Below are positions 54,270 through 63,255 of a DNA stretch of 64,000 bases, one piece after another. This stretch comes from Aerococcus suis (lineage in GTDB: Bacteria > Bacillota > Bacilli > Lactobacillales > Aerococcaceae): contig NZ_FWXK01000003.1 in assembly GCF_900176325.1 (NCBI RefSeq), positions 1 through 64,000 on the forward strand. The letters run 5' to 3'. Positions within the stretch are counted from its first letter, which is position 1. Every line of letters begins with the position of its first letter. Below the pieces are notes generated by a model that made no database searches, was not told the origin of the DNA, and was given only the letters and a program-made list of their open reading frames with translations. The translations under genes and the position numbers were made by a program.

Positions 54270-55157
54270 ATGCTAAAATTTGAATGGCGAGTAGAAAAAG
54301 AACAACGACTAAAGAAGTTTTTACAGCAACAAGGAATATCTAGACGCTTATTAGTGCGGATTAAATTTCATGGGGGACACTTGTTAGTCAATCACGAACC
54401 GGCTACTGTAAAAACTCCTTTAAAAATAGATGACCTTGTCACTGTCTATTTACCTCCAGAAGGAACTCAAGATATTATTACACCTATTGATAAAGAGATC
54501 GACATTTTGTTTGAGGATGATCACTATATTGCAATTAATAAGCCAGCAGGTTTCACCTCTATACCATCTCAGTATAATCCTCAAGGGTCGCTTGCCAATA
54601 TGTTAAAAGCGTATTACCAAAAGCAACAATATAAAAATCAAGTGATACATGTCGTTACGCGATTAGATCGTGATACAAGTGGCGTTATGCTATTTGCAAA
54701 ACATGCTTATGCTCATGGGTTAATCGATCGTGAATTACAGAGCCAACGCATAGTTAAGCAATATTGGGCATTTACTGAGCAGCCAATAAATCAGGACAAA
54801 CATGGCTATATTGATGAACCTATTGGTCGATCTCCGCATTCCATTATTGAGAGACAAGTGACTTCAGATGGCAAGCCAGCGTTAACTGAGTATTGGTTAA
54901 AAGGTCAACTTCAAGACAGTTATCAGTACCAAGTTCAATTGCATACTGGGCGCACCCATCAAATTCGGGTACACTTTGCATATGAAGGAGCGCCATTGAT
55001 TGGTGACGATTTATATGGAGGACCATTGCGACCGACAATGCATCGTCAAGCATTGCATTGCAAAAGTCTATCTTTCAATCATCCTATCACTAAGGAAACC
55101 ATTTATATTACCGCGCCGTTACCTGAAGACTTATTGCCATTTAATACAATTAATTAG
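54270..55157 (+). CDS. RluA/RluD-family pseudouridine synthase
   Basis: 295-aa rRNA or tRNA pseudouridine synthase. An S4-like N-terminal part (about 1-80) precedes the catalytic domain with TRLDRDTSGVMLFAKHA (about 129-145, catalytic Asp in RLDRDTSG) and HTGRTHQIRVHFA. It corresponds by position to Bacillus YjbO. The target nucleotide cannot be told. Confidence 0.9.
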   Translation: MLKFEWRVEKEQRLKKFLQQQGISRRLLVRIKFHGGHLLVNHEPATVKTPLKIDDLVTVYLPPEGTQDIITPIDKEIDILFEDDHYIAINKPAGFTSIPSQYNPQGSLANMLKAYYQKQQYKNQVIHVVTRLDRDTSGVMLFAKHAYAHGLIDRELQSQRIVKQYWAFTEQPINQDKHGYIDEPIGRSPHSIIERQVTSDGKPALTEYWLKGQLQDSYQYQVQLHTGRTHQIRVHFAYEGAPLIGDDLYGGPLRPTMHRQALHCKSLSFNHPITKETIYITAPLPEDLLPFNTIN

Positions 55158-55173
55158 AATGTGAGGGGAACCA

Positions 55174-56586
55174 ATGACGAATAAAGAAGAACTTGTAACA
55201 AATGAAGATAATGAAGTTTATGAAAAAAAAGTTCTCACTGAAGAGGATATTGCTAAACATATTATAGATACTTTAGCTGTAAATGATAAAGAAGGGTTTC
55301 GAGAAGAATTCTTTCAAAACCATAGTTTCGACCAAGCACAAATTTATTTAAATTTAACGGTTGAACAACGATGTAAAGTTCATGATTTCTTAACGCCGGA
55401 AGAATTATCCGAAGTTTATGACATTATCGATGAAGAAGATGAAGAACAGATTTTTACGTTTTTATTTGATATGGATGATGCTTATGCCGCTAATTTATTG
55501 AGTTATATGTATACTGATAATGCAGTTGATATACTAAATGAATTATCTTTAGATCAAGTGCGTATTTATATGCGATTAATGTCCAAAGAATCTGCTGATG
55601 ATATTAAAACGTTAATGAATTACGCAGATGAAACGGCTGGGGCTATTATGACGACAGAGTTCGTCAGTATCAAGGCAAATCAAACCGTTAAGTCAGCTAT
55701 GACTTTATTGCGAGCTAAAGCTAATTCTGCTGAAACGATTTACTATTTATACGTTGTTGACGATGATAACCGCTTAGTCGGGGTACTATCTTTACGTGAT
55801 TTAATCATTAGTCAAGGGAATGAAATGATTTATGACTTAATGTCAGATCGAATTGTGTTTGTTGATGTTAAGGAAGATCAAAATAACGTAGCTAAAACTA
55901 TTAAAGACTACGATTTTCTTGCGATTCCAGTCGTTGAGGAAACGGGCGAACTGATTGGTATTGTGACGGTTGATGATATTATTGATGTTATTGACGATGA
56001 AGCGATGCAAGATTACTCTGGATTAGCCGGGGTTGATGTTGATAATCAGTATGAAAGTCCTCTAAAATCAGCTAAATCACGTTTGCCATGGTTAATTACC
56101 TTATTATTCCTTGGTATGGGGACTTCAACCTTAATCAGCCAATTTGAAGGAATGATTGCTCAAGTCGCTATTTTATCTGTATTTATTACTTTAATTACAG
56201 GGACAGCTGGTAATGCGGGGACGCAATCCTTAGCCGTGGCGGTTCGACGTTTAGCAAATCCTGATGATGAGGATCAAGGGTTTGTTAGTATGGTAATGAG
56301 AGAAATTGTGACCGGGTTACTTTCAGGAGCGATTACTGGTATTGTCATTTTTGCTGTGATTGGTTTTTGGCAACAAAACTTTGCCTTAGGTTTAGTCATT
56401 GGAATCGCAATGTTAGCTGCTATTACTGTCGCAAATTTGGCAGGAAGTTTGATTCCGTTATTAATGGATCGTTTAGGTTTTGATCCTGCAGTCGCTTCTG
56501 GACCATTTATAACCACATTAAGTGACTTAACGAGTGTTTTAATTTATTTCAGTATCGCTGCGTATTTTATGCCATATTTGCAATAA
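55174..56586 (+). CDS. mgtE: Magnesium transporter MgtE
   Basis: 470-aa magnesium channel. Cytoplasmic N domain (about 30-135), two CBS domains (about 140-270) that sense magnesium and gate the pore, then about five membrane segments (about 300-470) with GTAGNAGTQSLAVAVRRL and LTSVLIYFSIA, the pore-lining pattern. GTGAGGGG ribosome site. Probably at the end of the relQ operon; no terminator is seen between. Confidence 0.94.
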   Translation: MTNKEELVTNEDNEVYEKKVLTEEDIAKHIIDTLAVNDKEGFREEFFQNHSFDQAQIYLNLTVEQRCKVHDFLTPEELSEVYDIIDEEDEEQIFTFLFDMDDAYAANLLSYMYTDNAVDILNELSLDQVRIYMRLMSKESADDIKTLMNYADETAGAIMTTEFVSIKANQTVKSAMTLLRAKANSAETIYYLYVVDDDNRLVGVLSLRDLIISQGNEMIYDLMSDRIVFVDVKEDQNNVAKTIKDYDFLAIPVVEETGELIGIVTVDDIIDVIDDEAMQDYSGLAGVDVDNQYESPLKSAKSRLPWLITLLFLGMGTSTLISQFEGMIAQVAILSVFITLITGTAGNAGTQSLAVAVRRLANPDDEDQGFVSMVMREIVTGLLSGAITGIVIFAVIGFWQQNFALGLVIGIAMLAAITVANLAGSLIPLLMDRLGFDPAVASGPFITTLSDLTSVLIYFSIAAYFMPYLQ

Positions 56587-56646
56587 TTATTGAATGTGCT
56601 ATGCTTGGGTTAAATGTGATGGTAGCGTTTTAATCAGGAGGGTAGC

Positions 56647-57093
56647 ATGATGACAAAAAATGATTTTTTAGATCAAATGTATATTCAAATTTATGATTCT
56701 TTACCTTCATGGCGTGAAGCTTTATATTTAGCAGGCGAACCATTGTTGCACGCGAATATTATTTCTCGTCATTATTTAAAGCAAATTGAAGCTGCTGCTG
56801 AATTTTTAGGCCCATATATGGATGTCGGTCGTGGGATTGGATTCATGCATGCTAGACCTGAGGAGAATGAATCGTGGGGGATTTCCTTATTAAAGCTGCA
56901 AGAACCAGTCTATTTGCTTGATCAAACGAATCATCCTTTAAAAATAGTAATTGTCTTTAAAGGGAAAGATGCGAAGCAACATTTAAAGATTCTACAAGTT
57001 CTTAGTGAATGGTTGGCTAACCCTCTACAGTATCAATTCGTATGTGAAGCGACTTCTCCGGAAAGTATTATAAATAGTATTAAACAGAGGTAA
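56647..57093 (+). CDS. Orphan PTS EIIA domain protein (fructose/mannitol/ascorbate type)
   Basis: 148-aa single-domain EIIA (type 2). The phospho-accepting His68 lies in RGIGFMHARPEENES; KIVIVFKGKDAKQHLKILQVL is the usual C-terminal pattern. No EIIB or EIIC gene is nearby, so it may serve a remote permease or act as a regulatory EIIA. It could be phosphorylated by HPr/EI encoded at 59.5-61.5 kb. Start ATG 56647 or 56650, both behind AGGAGGG. Confidence 0.82.
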   Translation: MMTKNDFLDQMYIQIYDSLPSWREALYLAGEPLLHANIISRHYLKQIEAAAEFLGPYMDVGRGIGFMHARPEENESWGISLLKLQEPVYLLDQTNHPLKIVIVFKGKDAKQHLKILQVLSEWLANPLQYQFVCEATSPESIINSIKQR

Positions 57094-57121
57094 TCAGACA
57101 TAGCTATCTGATTACCTCTGT
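57084..57121. terminator. Bidirectional terminator after the EIIA gene
   Basis: CAGAGGTAATCAGA/TCTGATTACCTCTG stem with an 8-nt loop; the EIIA stop codon lies in its 5' arm. Confidence 0.88.
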
Positions 57122-57125
57122 TATT

Positions 57126-57566
57126 TTATAAACTTATTATTTTATACATATCTTTATGTAGAATACCTGCTTTTTTGTATGTGGAATTATCAGTAAGTGA
57201 GTAACCTAATTTTTGATAAAAAGGTATGACCGGTAGTTGAGCACTCAGAGACAGTTTAGAATAATTTTCTTGTTTTGCTTTTTCCTCGACAGCTATCATG
57301 AGTTTTAAGCCTAATCTTTGATGACGATAAGCCTTGAGAACCGCAACACGTTGAATAATTAAATGGTGAGCTGACTGAGGAAGTAATCGCAAAGTACAGA
57401 CAGGTTGCCCATTAATATAACCAACACCATGGATACAGTTGGTTTCATTTTGGTCGATTTCAATTGCTTGATCAATTTCTTGCTCAGTTATAAACACAGC
57501 TGAGCGAATGCTTAATGCATCTTTATAAATGGTGTCTTCTAAATGAGTGGTCCACAAAATATCCAT
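57126..57566 (-). CDS. GNAT family N-acetyltransferase (ElaA-like)
   Basis: 146-aa acetyltransferase. The IRSAVFITEQEIDQAIEIDQNE segment matches the ElaA/YitI subgroup; VAVLKAYRHQRLGLKLM is motif A with an R/Q-x-x-L-G variant of the acetyl-CoA loop; PVIPFYQKLGY is motif B. Substrate unknown. Single gene, convergent with the EIIA gene and divergent from prfC. Confidence 0.85.
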   Translation of the reverse strand: MDILWTTHLEDTIYKDALSIRSAVFITEQEIDQAIEIDQNETNCIHGVGYINGQPVCTLRLLPQSAHHLIIQRVAVLKAYRHQRLGLKLMIAVEEKAKQENYSKLSLSAQLPVIPFYQKLGYSLTDNSTYKKAGILHKDMYKIISL

Positions 57567-57705
57567 ATTTCTTCCTCACAATAGTAATTTTGCTTATTAT
57601 AACATGATTTCAGTGGGAGATGAATGTACGTATAGTTTCGGGTAAAAATGTGTTATGATAAACAGGCATTTAATAAGAGATTTAATGAAATAAAGGATGT
57701 TACTG

Positions 57706-59292
57706 ATGAAATTAAAAGATGAAGTAAATAAACGGCGAACATTTGCAATTATTTCGCATCCCGACGCTGGGAAAACAACAATTACCGAGCAATTACTATT
57801 ATTTTCTGGTGCTATAAGACAGGCCGGTACCGTTAAAGGGAAAAAGTCAGGTAAATTTGCAAAATCAGATTGGATGGAAATTGAACAAAAACGTGGAATT
57901 TCTGTGACAAGTTCAGTCATGCAAGTTGATTACGATGGTCATCAAATTAATATTGTGGATACTCCAGGACACGAGGACTTTTCTGAAGATACTTACCGAA
58001 CTTTAATGGCGGTAGATGCGGCGGTAATGGTTATCGACTCAAGTAAAGGGATTGAACCACAAACGAAAAAATTATTCCAAGTTTGTGCGATGCGTGGCAT
58101 TCCTATTTTTACTTTTATGAATAAACTCGACCGTGACGGACGTGAACCGATGGATTTAATTGGAGAATTAGAAGATGTCTTAGGTATCGATGCTTATGCT
58201 ATGAACTGGCCAATTGGTATGGGGAAAAATTTAATTGGACTTTATGACATTTATAATCAACGTATTGAACGAAACTTAAATGACGAAACAGCTAACGAAG
58301 AACGGATGGTCGCTATTGATGATAATGGTGAAGCAATTGGTGACTTTGACTTTAAAGCATCCACTATCTATTCTCAAGCATTAGAGGATGTTGAACTGAT
58401 GCAAGAAGCAGGAAATCCTTTTGATGAGGAAGCCATTATGAATGGTCAATTAACACCGGTATTTTTTGGGTCAGCTTTAACTGGTTTTGGTGTTGAAACC
58501 TTTTTAGATGCTTTTGTTGATTATGCACCTTCTCCGAGTCCAGTAGAAACTATTGAAGATGAAAAGGTCGATCCATTGCAAGAAGAGTTAACCGGATTTG
58601 TTTTTAAAATTCAGGCGAATATGGATCCTAAACATCGCGATCGGATTGCGTTTGTTAGAATTTGTTCTGGTGCCTTTGAAGAAGGTATGGAAGTTAAATT
58701 GACCCGGACCGATAAGAAAATTCGTTTAAATAATACGACGCAGTTTATGGCTGATGCACGAGAAAATGTAAAAGAAGCGGTAGCTGGGGACATTATCGGA
58801 TTATACGATACAGGTAACTTCCAAATTGGCGATACCATTTATACAGGGAAAAATGCGGTTCAATTTAAACCATTGCCTCAGTTTACCCCCGAATTATTTA
58901 TGAAAGTTTCGCCTAAAAATGTGATGAAACAAAAATCCTTCCATAAAGGTATGGAACAATTAGTTCAAGAAGGGGCTATTCAGTTATATCGTACTTGGCA
59001 TACAGAGGATTATATCTTAGGTGCTGTCGGGCAACTACAATTTGAAGTTTTCCAAGCACGTTTACTTAATGAGTATAACTCTGAGGTGACAATGGAGCCA
59101 ATGGGACGTAAAATGGCTAGATGGATTAAACCGGAAGATTTAGATCCTAAAATGTCTTCAAGTCGAAATCTATTATGTAAAGATCGTTTTGGTCATCCTG
59201 TATTTTTATTTGAAAATCAATTTGCCTTAAATTGGTTTACGGGTAAATATCCAGATGTTGAATTAGAAAGCTTGCTAGAAACTGAAGAATAA
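57706..59292 (+). CDS. prfC: Peptide chain release factor 3
   Basis: 528-aa GTPase that recycles RF1/RF2 from the ribosome. G1 SHPDAGKTT (17-25), G2/G3 region GISVTSSVM and [16 protein letters not shown], and G4 NKLDRD are intact; domains 2 and 3 follow. ATG 57706 lies 8 nt after AAAGGA and gives the family start; an upstream TTG at 57697 is less likely. An extended -10 (TGTTATGAT) lies at about 57651. Confidence 0.95.
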   Translation: MKLKDEVNKRRTFAIISHPDAGKTTITEQLLLFSGAIRQAGTVKGKKSGKFAKSDWMEIEQKRGISVTSSVMQVDYDGHQINIVDTPGHEDFSEDTYRTLMAVDAAVMVIDSSKGIEPQTKKLFQVCAMRGIPIFTFMNKLDRDGREPMDLIGELEDVLGIDAYAMNWPIGMGKNLIGLYDIYNQRIERNLNDETANEERMVAIDDNGEAIGDFDFKASTIYSQALEDVELMQEAGNPFDEEAIMNGQLTPVFFGSALTGFGVETFLDAFVDYAPSPSPVETIEDEKVDPLQEELTGFVFKIQANMDPKHRDRIAFVRICSGAFEEGMEVKLTRTDKKIRLNNTTQFMADARENVKEAVAGDIIGLYDTGNFQIGDTIYTGKNAVQFKPLPQFTPELFMKVSPKNVMKQKSFHKGMEQLVQEGAIQLYRTWHTEDYILGAVGQLQFEVFQARLLNEYNSEVTMEPMGRKMARWIKPEDLDPKMSSSRNLLCKDRFGHPVFLFENQFALNWFTGKYPDVELESLLETEE

Positions 59293-59345
59293 GTCTTAAT
59301 TATTGTGAAATGGTGTACAAAATAGGCGTTTTAGTACAAATAACC

Positions 59346-59373
59346 TTGCTTAAATATAAGTATTTGGTATAAA
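59346..59373 (+). promoter_or_regulatory. ptsHI promoter
   Basis: TTGCTT, 16 bp, TATAAA with an extended TGG. Confidence 0.6.
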
Positions 59374-59381
59374 ATAGTTGC

Positions 59382-59436
59382 TCACATAACGATTTCGTGG
59401 TAAATTATTATGTGAAAGGCTTTTCTTTTCAAAAGC
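59382..59436 (+). promoter_or_regulatory. Inverted repeats in the ptsH 5' leader
   Basis: TCACATAA (59382-59389) and TTATGTGA (59408-59415) are perfect inverted repeats 18 nt apart, starting at about the predicted transcription start. A second hairpin GCTTTT/AAAAGC follows at 59419-59436. They could be an operator or stabilise the mRNA. Confidence 0.45.
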
Positions 59437-59478
59437 TAATTATTAACTTTATAAATTAATACAAGGAGTTGTTCAGTA

Positions 59479-59745
59479 ATGAAAAAACAAGAATTTAACG
59501 TAACAGCAGAAACAGGAATCCACGCGCGTCCAGCAACTTTATTAGTTCAAACTGCAAGCAAATTCCAATCTGAAATTAATTTAGAATACAAAGAAAAATC
59601 AGTTAACTTAAAATCAATCATGGGTGTTATGTCTTTAGGTGTTGGTCAAGGTTCTGACGTTACAATCACTGCTGAAGGTGAAGACGAAGAAGAAGCAATC
59701 AAAGCAATTGAAGAAACTATGAAAAAAGAGGGGTTATCTGAATAA
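59479..59745 (+). CDS. ptsH: Phosphocarrier protein HPr
   Basis: 88-aa central PTS phosphocarrier. GIHARPAT holds the active His15 and [10 protein letters not shown] the regulatory Ser46, target of HPr kinase in Firmicutes. Biased codon use suggests high expression. Ribosome site AAGGAG; ptsI starts 2 nt after the stop codon. Confidence 0.97.
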   Translation: MKKQEFNVTAETGIHARPATLLVQTASKFQSEINLEYKEKSVNLKSIMGVMSLGVGQGSDVTITAEGEDEEEAIKAIEETMKKEGLSE

Positions 59746-59747
59746 CC

Positions 59748-61481
59748 ATGAATAAATTAAACGGAATTGCCGCAAGCGATGGTATTGCAATCTCAAAGGC
59801 ATTCTTGTTAGTTGAACCTGATTTATCATTTGAATTAGGTAAAAATAGCGATCCTGAGGCGGAAGTCACTCGCCTTGAGGATGCTATTTCAGTTTCAAGT
59901 ACTGAAATTGAACAAATTAAAGCCAAAGCAGCTGAAAGCTTATCTGAAGAAGAAGCAGCTGTTTTTGATGCGCATTTATCAATTTTACTTGACCCTGAAA
60001 TGAAAAATGCTTTTGTTGATAAAATTAAAGAACAATCTTATGATGCACAATCTGCCGTTCGTGAAACTGCTGATATGTTTATCACTATGTTTAAAAATAT
60101 GGAAGATAATCCATATATGCAAGAACGTGCTGCTGACATCAAAGATGTTACAGATCGCGTGATTGCTCACTTACTCGGTGTTCAAATGCCTGACTTATCA
60201 ACAGTTGATGAAGAAGTTGTTGTATTAGGTTATGATTTAACACCTAGTGATACAGCTCAATTAGATAAACGTTATGTTAAAGGTTTTGCTACTGATATTG
60301 GTGGTCGAACTTCTCACTCAGCAATTATGTCACGTAGTTTAGAAATTCCTGCAGTAGTAGGAACAAAAGATGTGTCTAAATCTGCTGAAGCTGGAGATTT
60401 AGTCATTATCGATGGTCTTGAAGGGGACGTCATCATTAATCCTGATGAAGAAACTGTTAAGGCTTATGAAGAAAAACAAGCTGACTTTTTAGCTAAAAAA
60501 GCTGAATGGGCACAACTTGTTAATGCAGAATCTAAAACAGCTGATGGTGAAACATTCGAATTGGTAGCTAATATCGGAACACCGAAAGACTTAGAAGGTG
60601 CTAACGATAATGGGGCAGAAGGTATTGGTTTATACCGTACAGAATTCTTATATATGGATTCTGATCAAATGCCTACTGAAGAAGAACAGTTTGAAGCTTA
60701 TAAAACTGTTTTAGAAGATATGGGAGAACGTCCAGTTGTTGTTCGTACAATGGATATTGGTGGCGATAAAAACTTACCATATCTACCTCTACCAGAAGAA
60801 ATGAATCCATTCTTAGGTTACCGTGCGATTCGTATTGGATTACATCAACCTGAATTGTTACGTACTCAATTACGTGCATTATTGCGTGCTTCAGTTTATG
60901 GTAAATTACGGATTATGTTCCCAATGATTTCTAACTTAGCTGAGTTTAGACAAGCTAAAGCGTTAGTTGAAGAAGAAAAAGCAAAATTAGTTGATGATGG
61001 TGTCCCAGTAGCGGATGATATTCAAATCGGTATTATGATTGAAATCCCTGCAGCTGCGGTCTTAGCTGATCAATTTGCTAAAGAAGTTGATTTCTTCAGT
61101 ATTGGGACTAACGACTTGATTCAATACACAATGGCTGCTGACCGTATGAACGAACATGTTTCATACTTATACCAACCATATAACCCTTCCGTATTACGTC
61201 TAATTAAATCAGTTATTGATGCTAGTCATAAAGAAGGTAAATGGACAGGTATGTGTGGAGAAGTTGCTGGAGATCAAACAGCTGTTCCATTACTTGTCGG
61301 TATGGGATTAGATGAATTCTCAATGTCAGCTTCATCAATTCTTAAAACACGTAGTTTAATGTCTAAATTAAACAAATCTGAAATGGAATCATTAGTTAAC
61401 AAAGCATTAACTGAATGTACAACTTCAGATGAAGTAGCTAACTTAGTTCACGATACTGTAGGAGACATTATTGAAGGCTAA
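59748..61481 (+). CDS. ptsI: PTS enzyme I (PEP-protein phosphotransferase)
   Basis: 577-aa enzyme I. The phosphorylated His190 is in [21 protein letters not shown] (the Gly-Gly-Arg-Thr-Ser-His motif). C-terminal PEP-binding domain with [36 protein letters not shown] and GMCGEVAGD. The start lies 2 nt after ptsH; its ribosome site (AGAGGGG) is inside ptsH, giving coupled expression. Confidence 0.97.
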   Translation: MNKLNGIAASDGIAISKAFLLVEPDLSFELGKNSDPEAEVTRLEDAISVSSTEIEQIKAKAAESLSEEEAAVFDAHLSILLDPEMKNAFVDKIKEQSYDAQSAVRETADMFITMFKNMEDNPYMQERAADIKDVTDRVIAHLLGVQMPDLSTVDEEVVVLGYDLTPSDTAQLDKRYVKGFATDIGGRTSHSAIMSRSLEIPAVVGTKDVSKSAEAGDLVIIDGLEGDVIINPDEETVKAYEEKQADFLAKKAEWAQLVNAESKTADGETFELVANIGTPKDLEGANDNGAEGIGLYRTEFLYMDSDQMPTEEEQFEAYKTVLEDMGERPVVVRTMDIGGDKNLPYLPLPEEMNPFLGYRAIRIGLHQPELLRTQLRALLRASVYGKLRIMFPMISNLAEFRQAKALVEEEKAKLVDDGVPVADDIQIGIMIEIPAAAVLADQFAKEVDFFSIGTNDLIQYTMAADRMNEHVSYLYQPYNPSVLRLIKSVIDASHKEGKWTGMCGEVAGDQTAVPLLVGMGLDEFSMSASSILKTRSLMSKLNKSEMESLVNKALTECTTSDEVANLVHDTVGDIIEG

Positions 61482-61521
61482 TCTCCTCATAATGTTTTAG
61501 TCATTTTATTGATGAACAAAT

Positions 61522-61552
61522 AAAGAGGCTGGGACTTTTCCCAGCCTCTTTA
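61522..61552 (+). terminator. Terminator after ptsI (GGCTGGGA type)
   Basis: AAAGAGGCTGGGA/TCCCAGCCTCTTT with a 4-nt loop. The stem shares GGCTGGGA with the palindrome after trmL. Confidence 0.88.
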
Positions 61553-61649
61553 AATTTGTCTTTCTTTAACACTAAACTCTCTTAAATTTGTTTAAAAAAT
61601 ATTGAGTTTTAGATGGGGTTATAATACTATGGTTGAGAGGAGGGAACAT

Positions 61650-62816
61650 ATGAAAATTGCCATATTTACAGACACATATTTCCCACAAGTTAGCGGTGTG
61701 GCCACTTCAATCAAAATCTTACAAGAGACCTTTACTAAGCATGGACATGAAGTGTATATTTTTACTACGACAGATCCAAATGCACCTAAGGAAGAAACGA
61801 ATGTCTTTCGCTATGAATCTGTTCCTTTCTTGTTTTTCAAAGAACGTCGGATTGCTTTAACATTTTTTGGTCCCGTAGTAAAAAAAGTGAAGGAATTAGG
61901 AATCGATGTGATTCATACGCAAACGGAGTTTTCTATGGGGCTATTAGGGATTACAGCTAGTCGCTTACTAAATTTACCGTTAGTTCATACTTACCATACT
62001 TGGTATGAAAAATATCTTCACTATATTATGAACGGGAAACTGGTTAGCAAAGAAACCGTGAAACGTTTATCACGTTTATATTGTCAACAAGCTTCCGTGG
62101 TTGTTACACCGAGTGATACCATTAAAGATGTCCTGAGAGATTATCATGTCACCAGACGAATAGTGACAATTCCTACAGGGGTTCCAATCCCAGAAAAATT
62201 ACCTAACTCTCAATTACAAAATTTACGTAATGAGTTGGGATTAACAGCTGATGACTTTGTGATGTTATCTATCAATCGTTTAGCTCATGAAAAAAATTTA
62301 GAAGCTCTTATTGATTATATGCCACATATTTTAATGGAAAAACCAGAAGCAAAACTGGTATTAGTTGGAGCGGGACCTGAGGAAGACGCGTTGAAGGAAC
62401 GGGTTCAAACTCTCAACTTAGAATCGGTTGTGTTATTCCCAGGAGCAGTACCTCACGAATTTGTTAATCAGTATTACCAAATGGCGGATTTATATGTCAA
62501 TTTATCCACTACGGAGACACAAGGATTAACATTTCTTGAAGCTATCACCAATCACTTGTCTATTGTGGCTTATGCTTCTGAATATTTGCAACATTTAAAT
62601 GGCATCGCCCCTGTTGGTCGCTTAGTGGATACTGAAGCAGCTTTTCCCGAAGCAGTATTGGATGTTGCTCATCACTTACCGCAAGCTAAAGCATCATTAT
62701 CCGACTTGGTTTCTATCGTATCGTCTGAAACATTTTATGAGTCATTGTACGAGCTGTATCAATCAGTTGAACCACGAAAATCTTTGGTGGGACATTTTAA
62801 ACTCTTAAAATATTAG
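61650..62816 (+). CDS. GT4 glycosyltransferase, likely diacylglycerol glucosyltransferase
   Basis: 388-aa GT-B enzyme of family GT4. MKIAIFTDTYFPQVSGVATS at the N-terminus, then HTQTEFSMGLLG, HTYHTWYEKYLHY, and the C-terminal donor-binding segment ETQGLTFLEA (E-x7-E). This pattern matches the enzymes that put the first glucose on diacylglycerol for the lipoteichoic acid anchor (LafA/BgsB-like). The identity of lipid acceptor and UDP-glucose donor is inferred from the family. ATG 61650 follows GAGGAGGG. A second glycolipid glucosyltransferase often lies beside it but is absent here. Confidence 0.82.
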   Translation: MKIAIFTDTYFPQVSGVATSIKILQETFTKHGHEVYIFTTTDPNAPKEETNVFRYESVPFLFFKERRIALTFFGPVVKKVKELGIDVIHTQTEFSMGLLGITASRLLNLPLVHTYHTWYEKYLHYIMNGKLVSKETVKRLSRLYCQQASVVVTPSDTIKDVLRDYHVTRRIVTIPTGVPIPEKLPNSQLQNLRNELGLTADDFVMLSINRLAHEKNLEALIDYMPHILMEKPEAKLVLVGAGPEEDALKERVQTLNLESVVLFPGAVPHEFVNQYYQMADLYVNLSTTETQGLTFLEAITNHLSIVAYASEYLQHLNGIAPVGRLVDTEAAFPEAVLDVAHHLPQAKASLSDLVSIVSSETFYESLYELYQSVEPRKSLVGHFKLLKY

Positions 62817-62906
62817 GTTGAGAATTTATAAAAAACACAGTTTTTTCTTTTTATTTGTGTCTTAATTCGTTACAATAGTTAGGTAATATTGAAAGGAGAG
62901 GTCATA

Positions 62907-63134
62907 TTGAAACCATCACAATTAAAAGCTATTATTTCACGTTTAGAGGCTATGACTGCTGATGATTCAGCGATTGAAGTTCGCCGTTTCGAAAAAGAAG
63001 GCGTTGAAAAATGTTTAGTTCGCTATGATCGTGAAACAGATAGTTTTGAGTTAGATGACCACGAAGTGAATGAAACGTTCCAATTCGACGATTTAGATGT
63101 CGTTGCAATGGAGATTTTTGAATTATTACAATAA
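62907..63134 (+). CDS. ykuJ: YkuJ-family (DUF1797) protein
   Basis: 75-aa small soluble protein. The C-terminal FDDLDVVAMEIFELLQ is nearly the same as Bacillus YkuJ, and the N-terminal SQLKAIISRLEAM fits as well. Function unknown. The start is TTG at 62907, 6 nt after AAAGGAGAGG; the open frame upstream at 62889 precedes the ribosome site. It is followed by an attenuator-like leader and murE. Confidence 0.85.
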   Translation: MKPSQLKAIISRLEAMTADDSAIEVRRFEKEGVEKCLVRYDRETDSFELDDHEVNETFQFDDLDVVAMEIFELLQ

Positions 63135-63140
63135 GATTGT

Positions 63141-63235
63141 GACTCTCAAATAGGGACCCTCTTATATTGATAGAACAATGTTATGGTGTGAAGAGCGTCA
63201 ACTGAGAGTCGTGTAACCCACGGCTCTTTTCTTTC
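63141..63235 (+). promoter_or_regulatory. Attenuator-like structured leader before murE
   Basis: Terminator hairpin AGAGTCGTG/CACGGCTCT (63205-63227) with loop TAACC and a T-rich tail. GACTCTCA (63141-63148) is perfectly complementary to TGAGAGTC (63203-63210), which overlaps the terminator's 5' arm, so the two folds exclude each other. Nested helices CTCTT/AAGAG (63160-63164/63191-63195) and ATTG/CAAT lie inside. It could be a regulatory leader or simply the ykuJ terminator. Confidence 0.5.
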
Positions 63236-63255
63236 GCTACTAAAAGGAGAACAAG

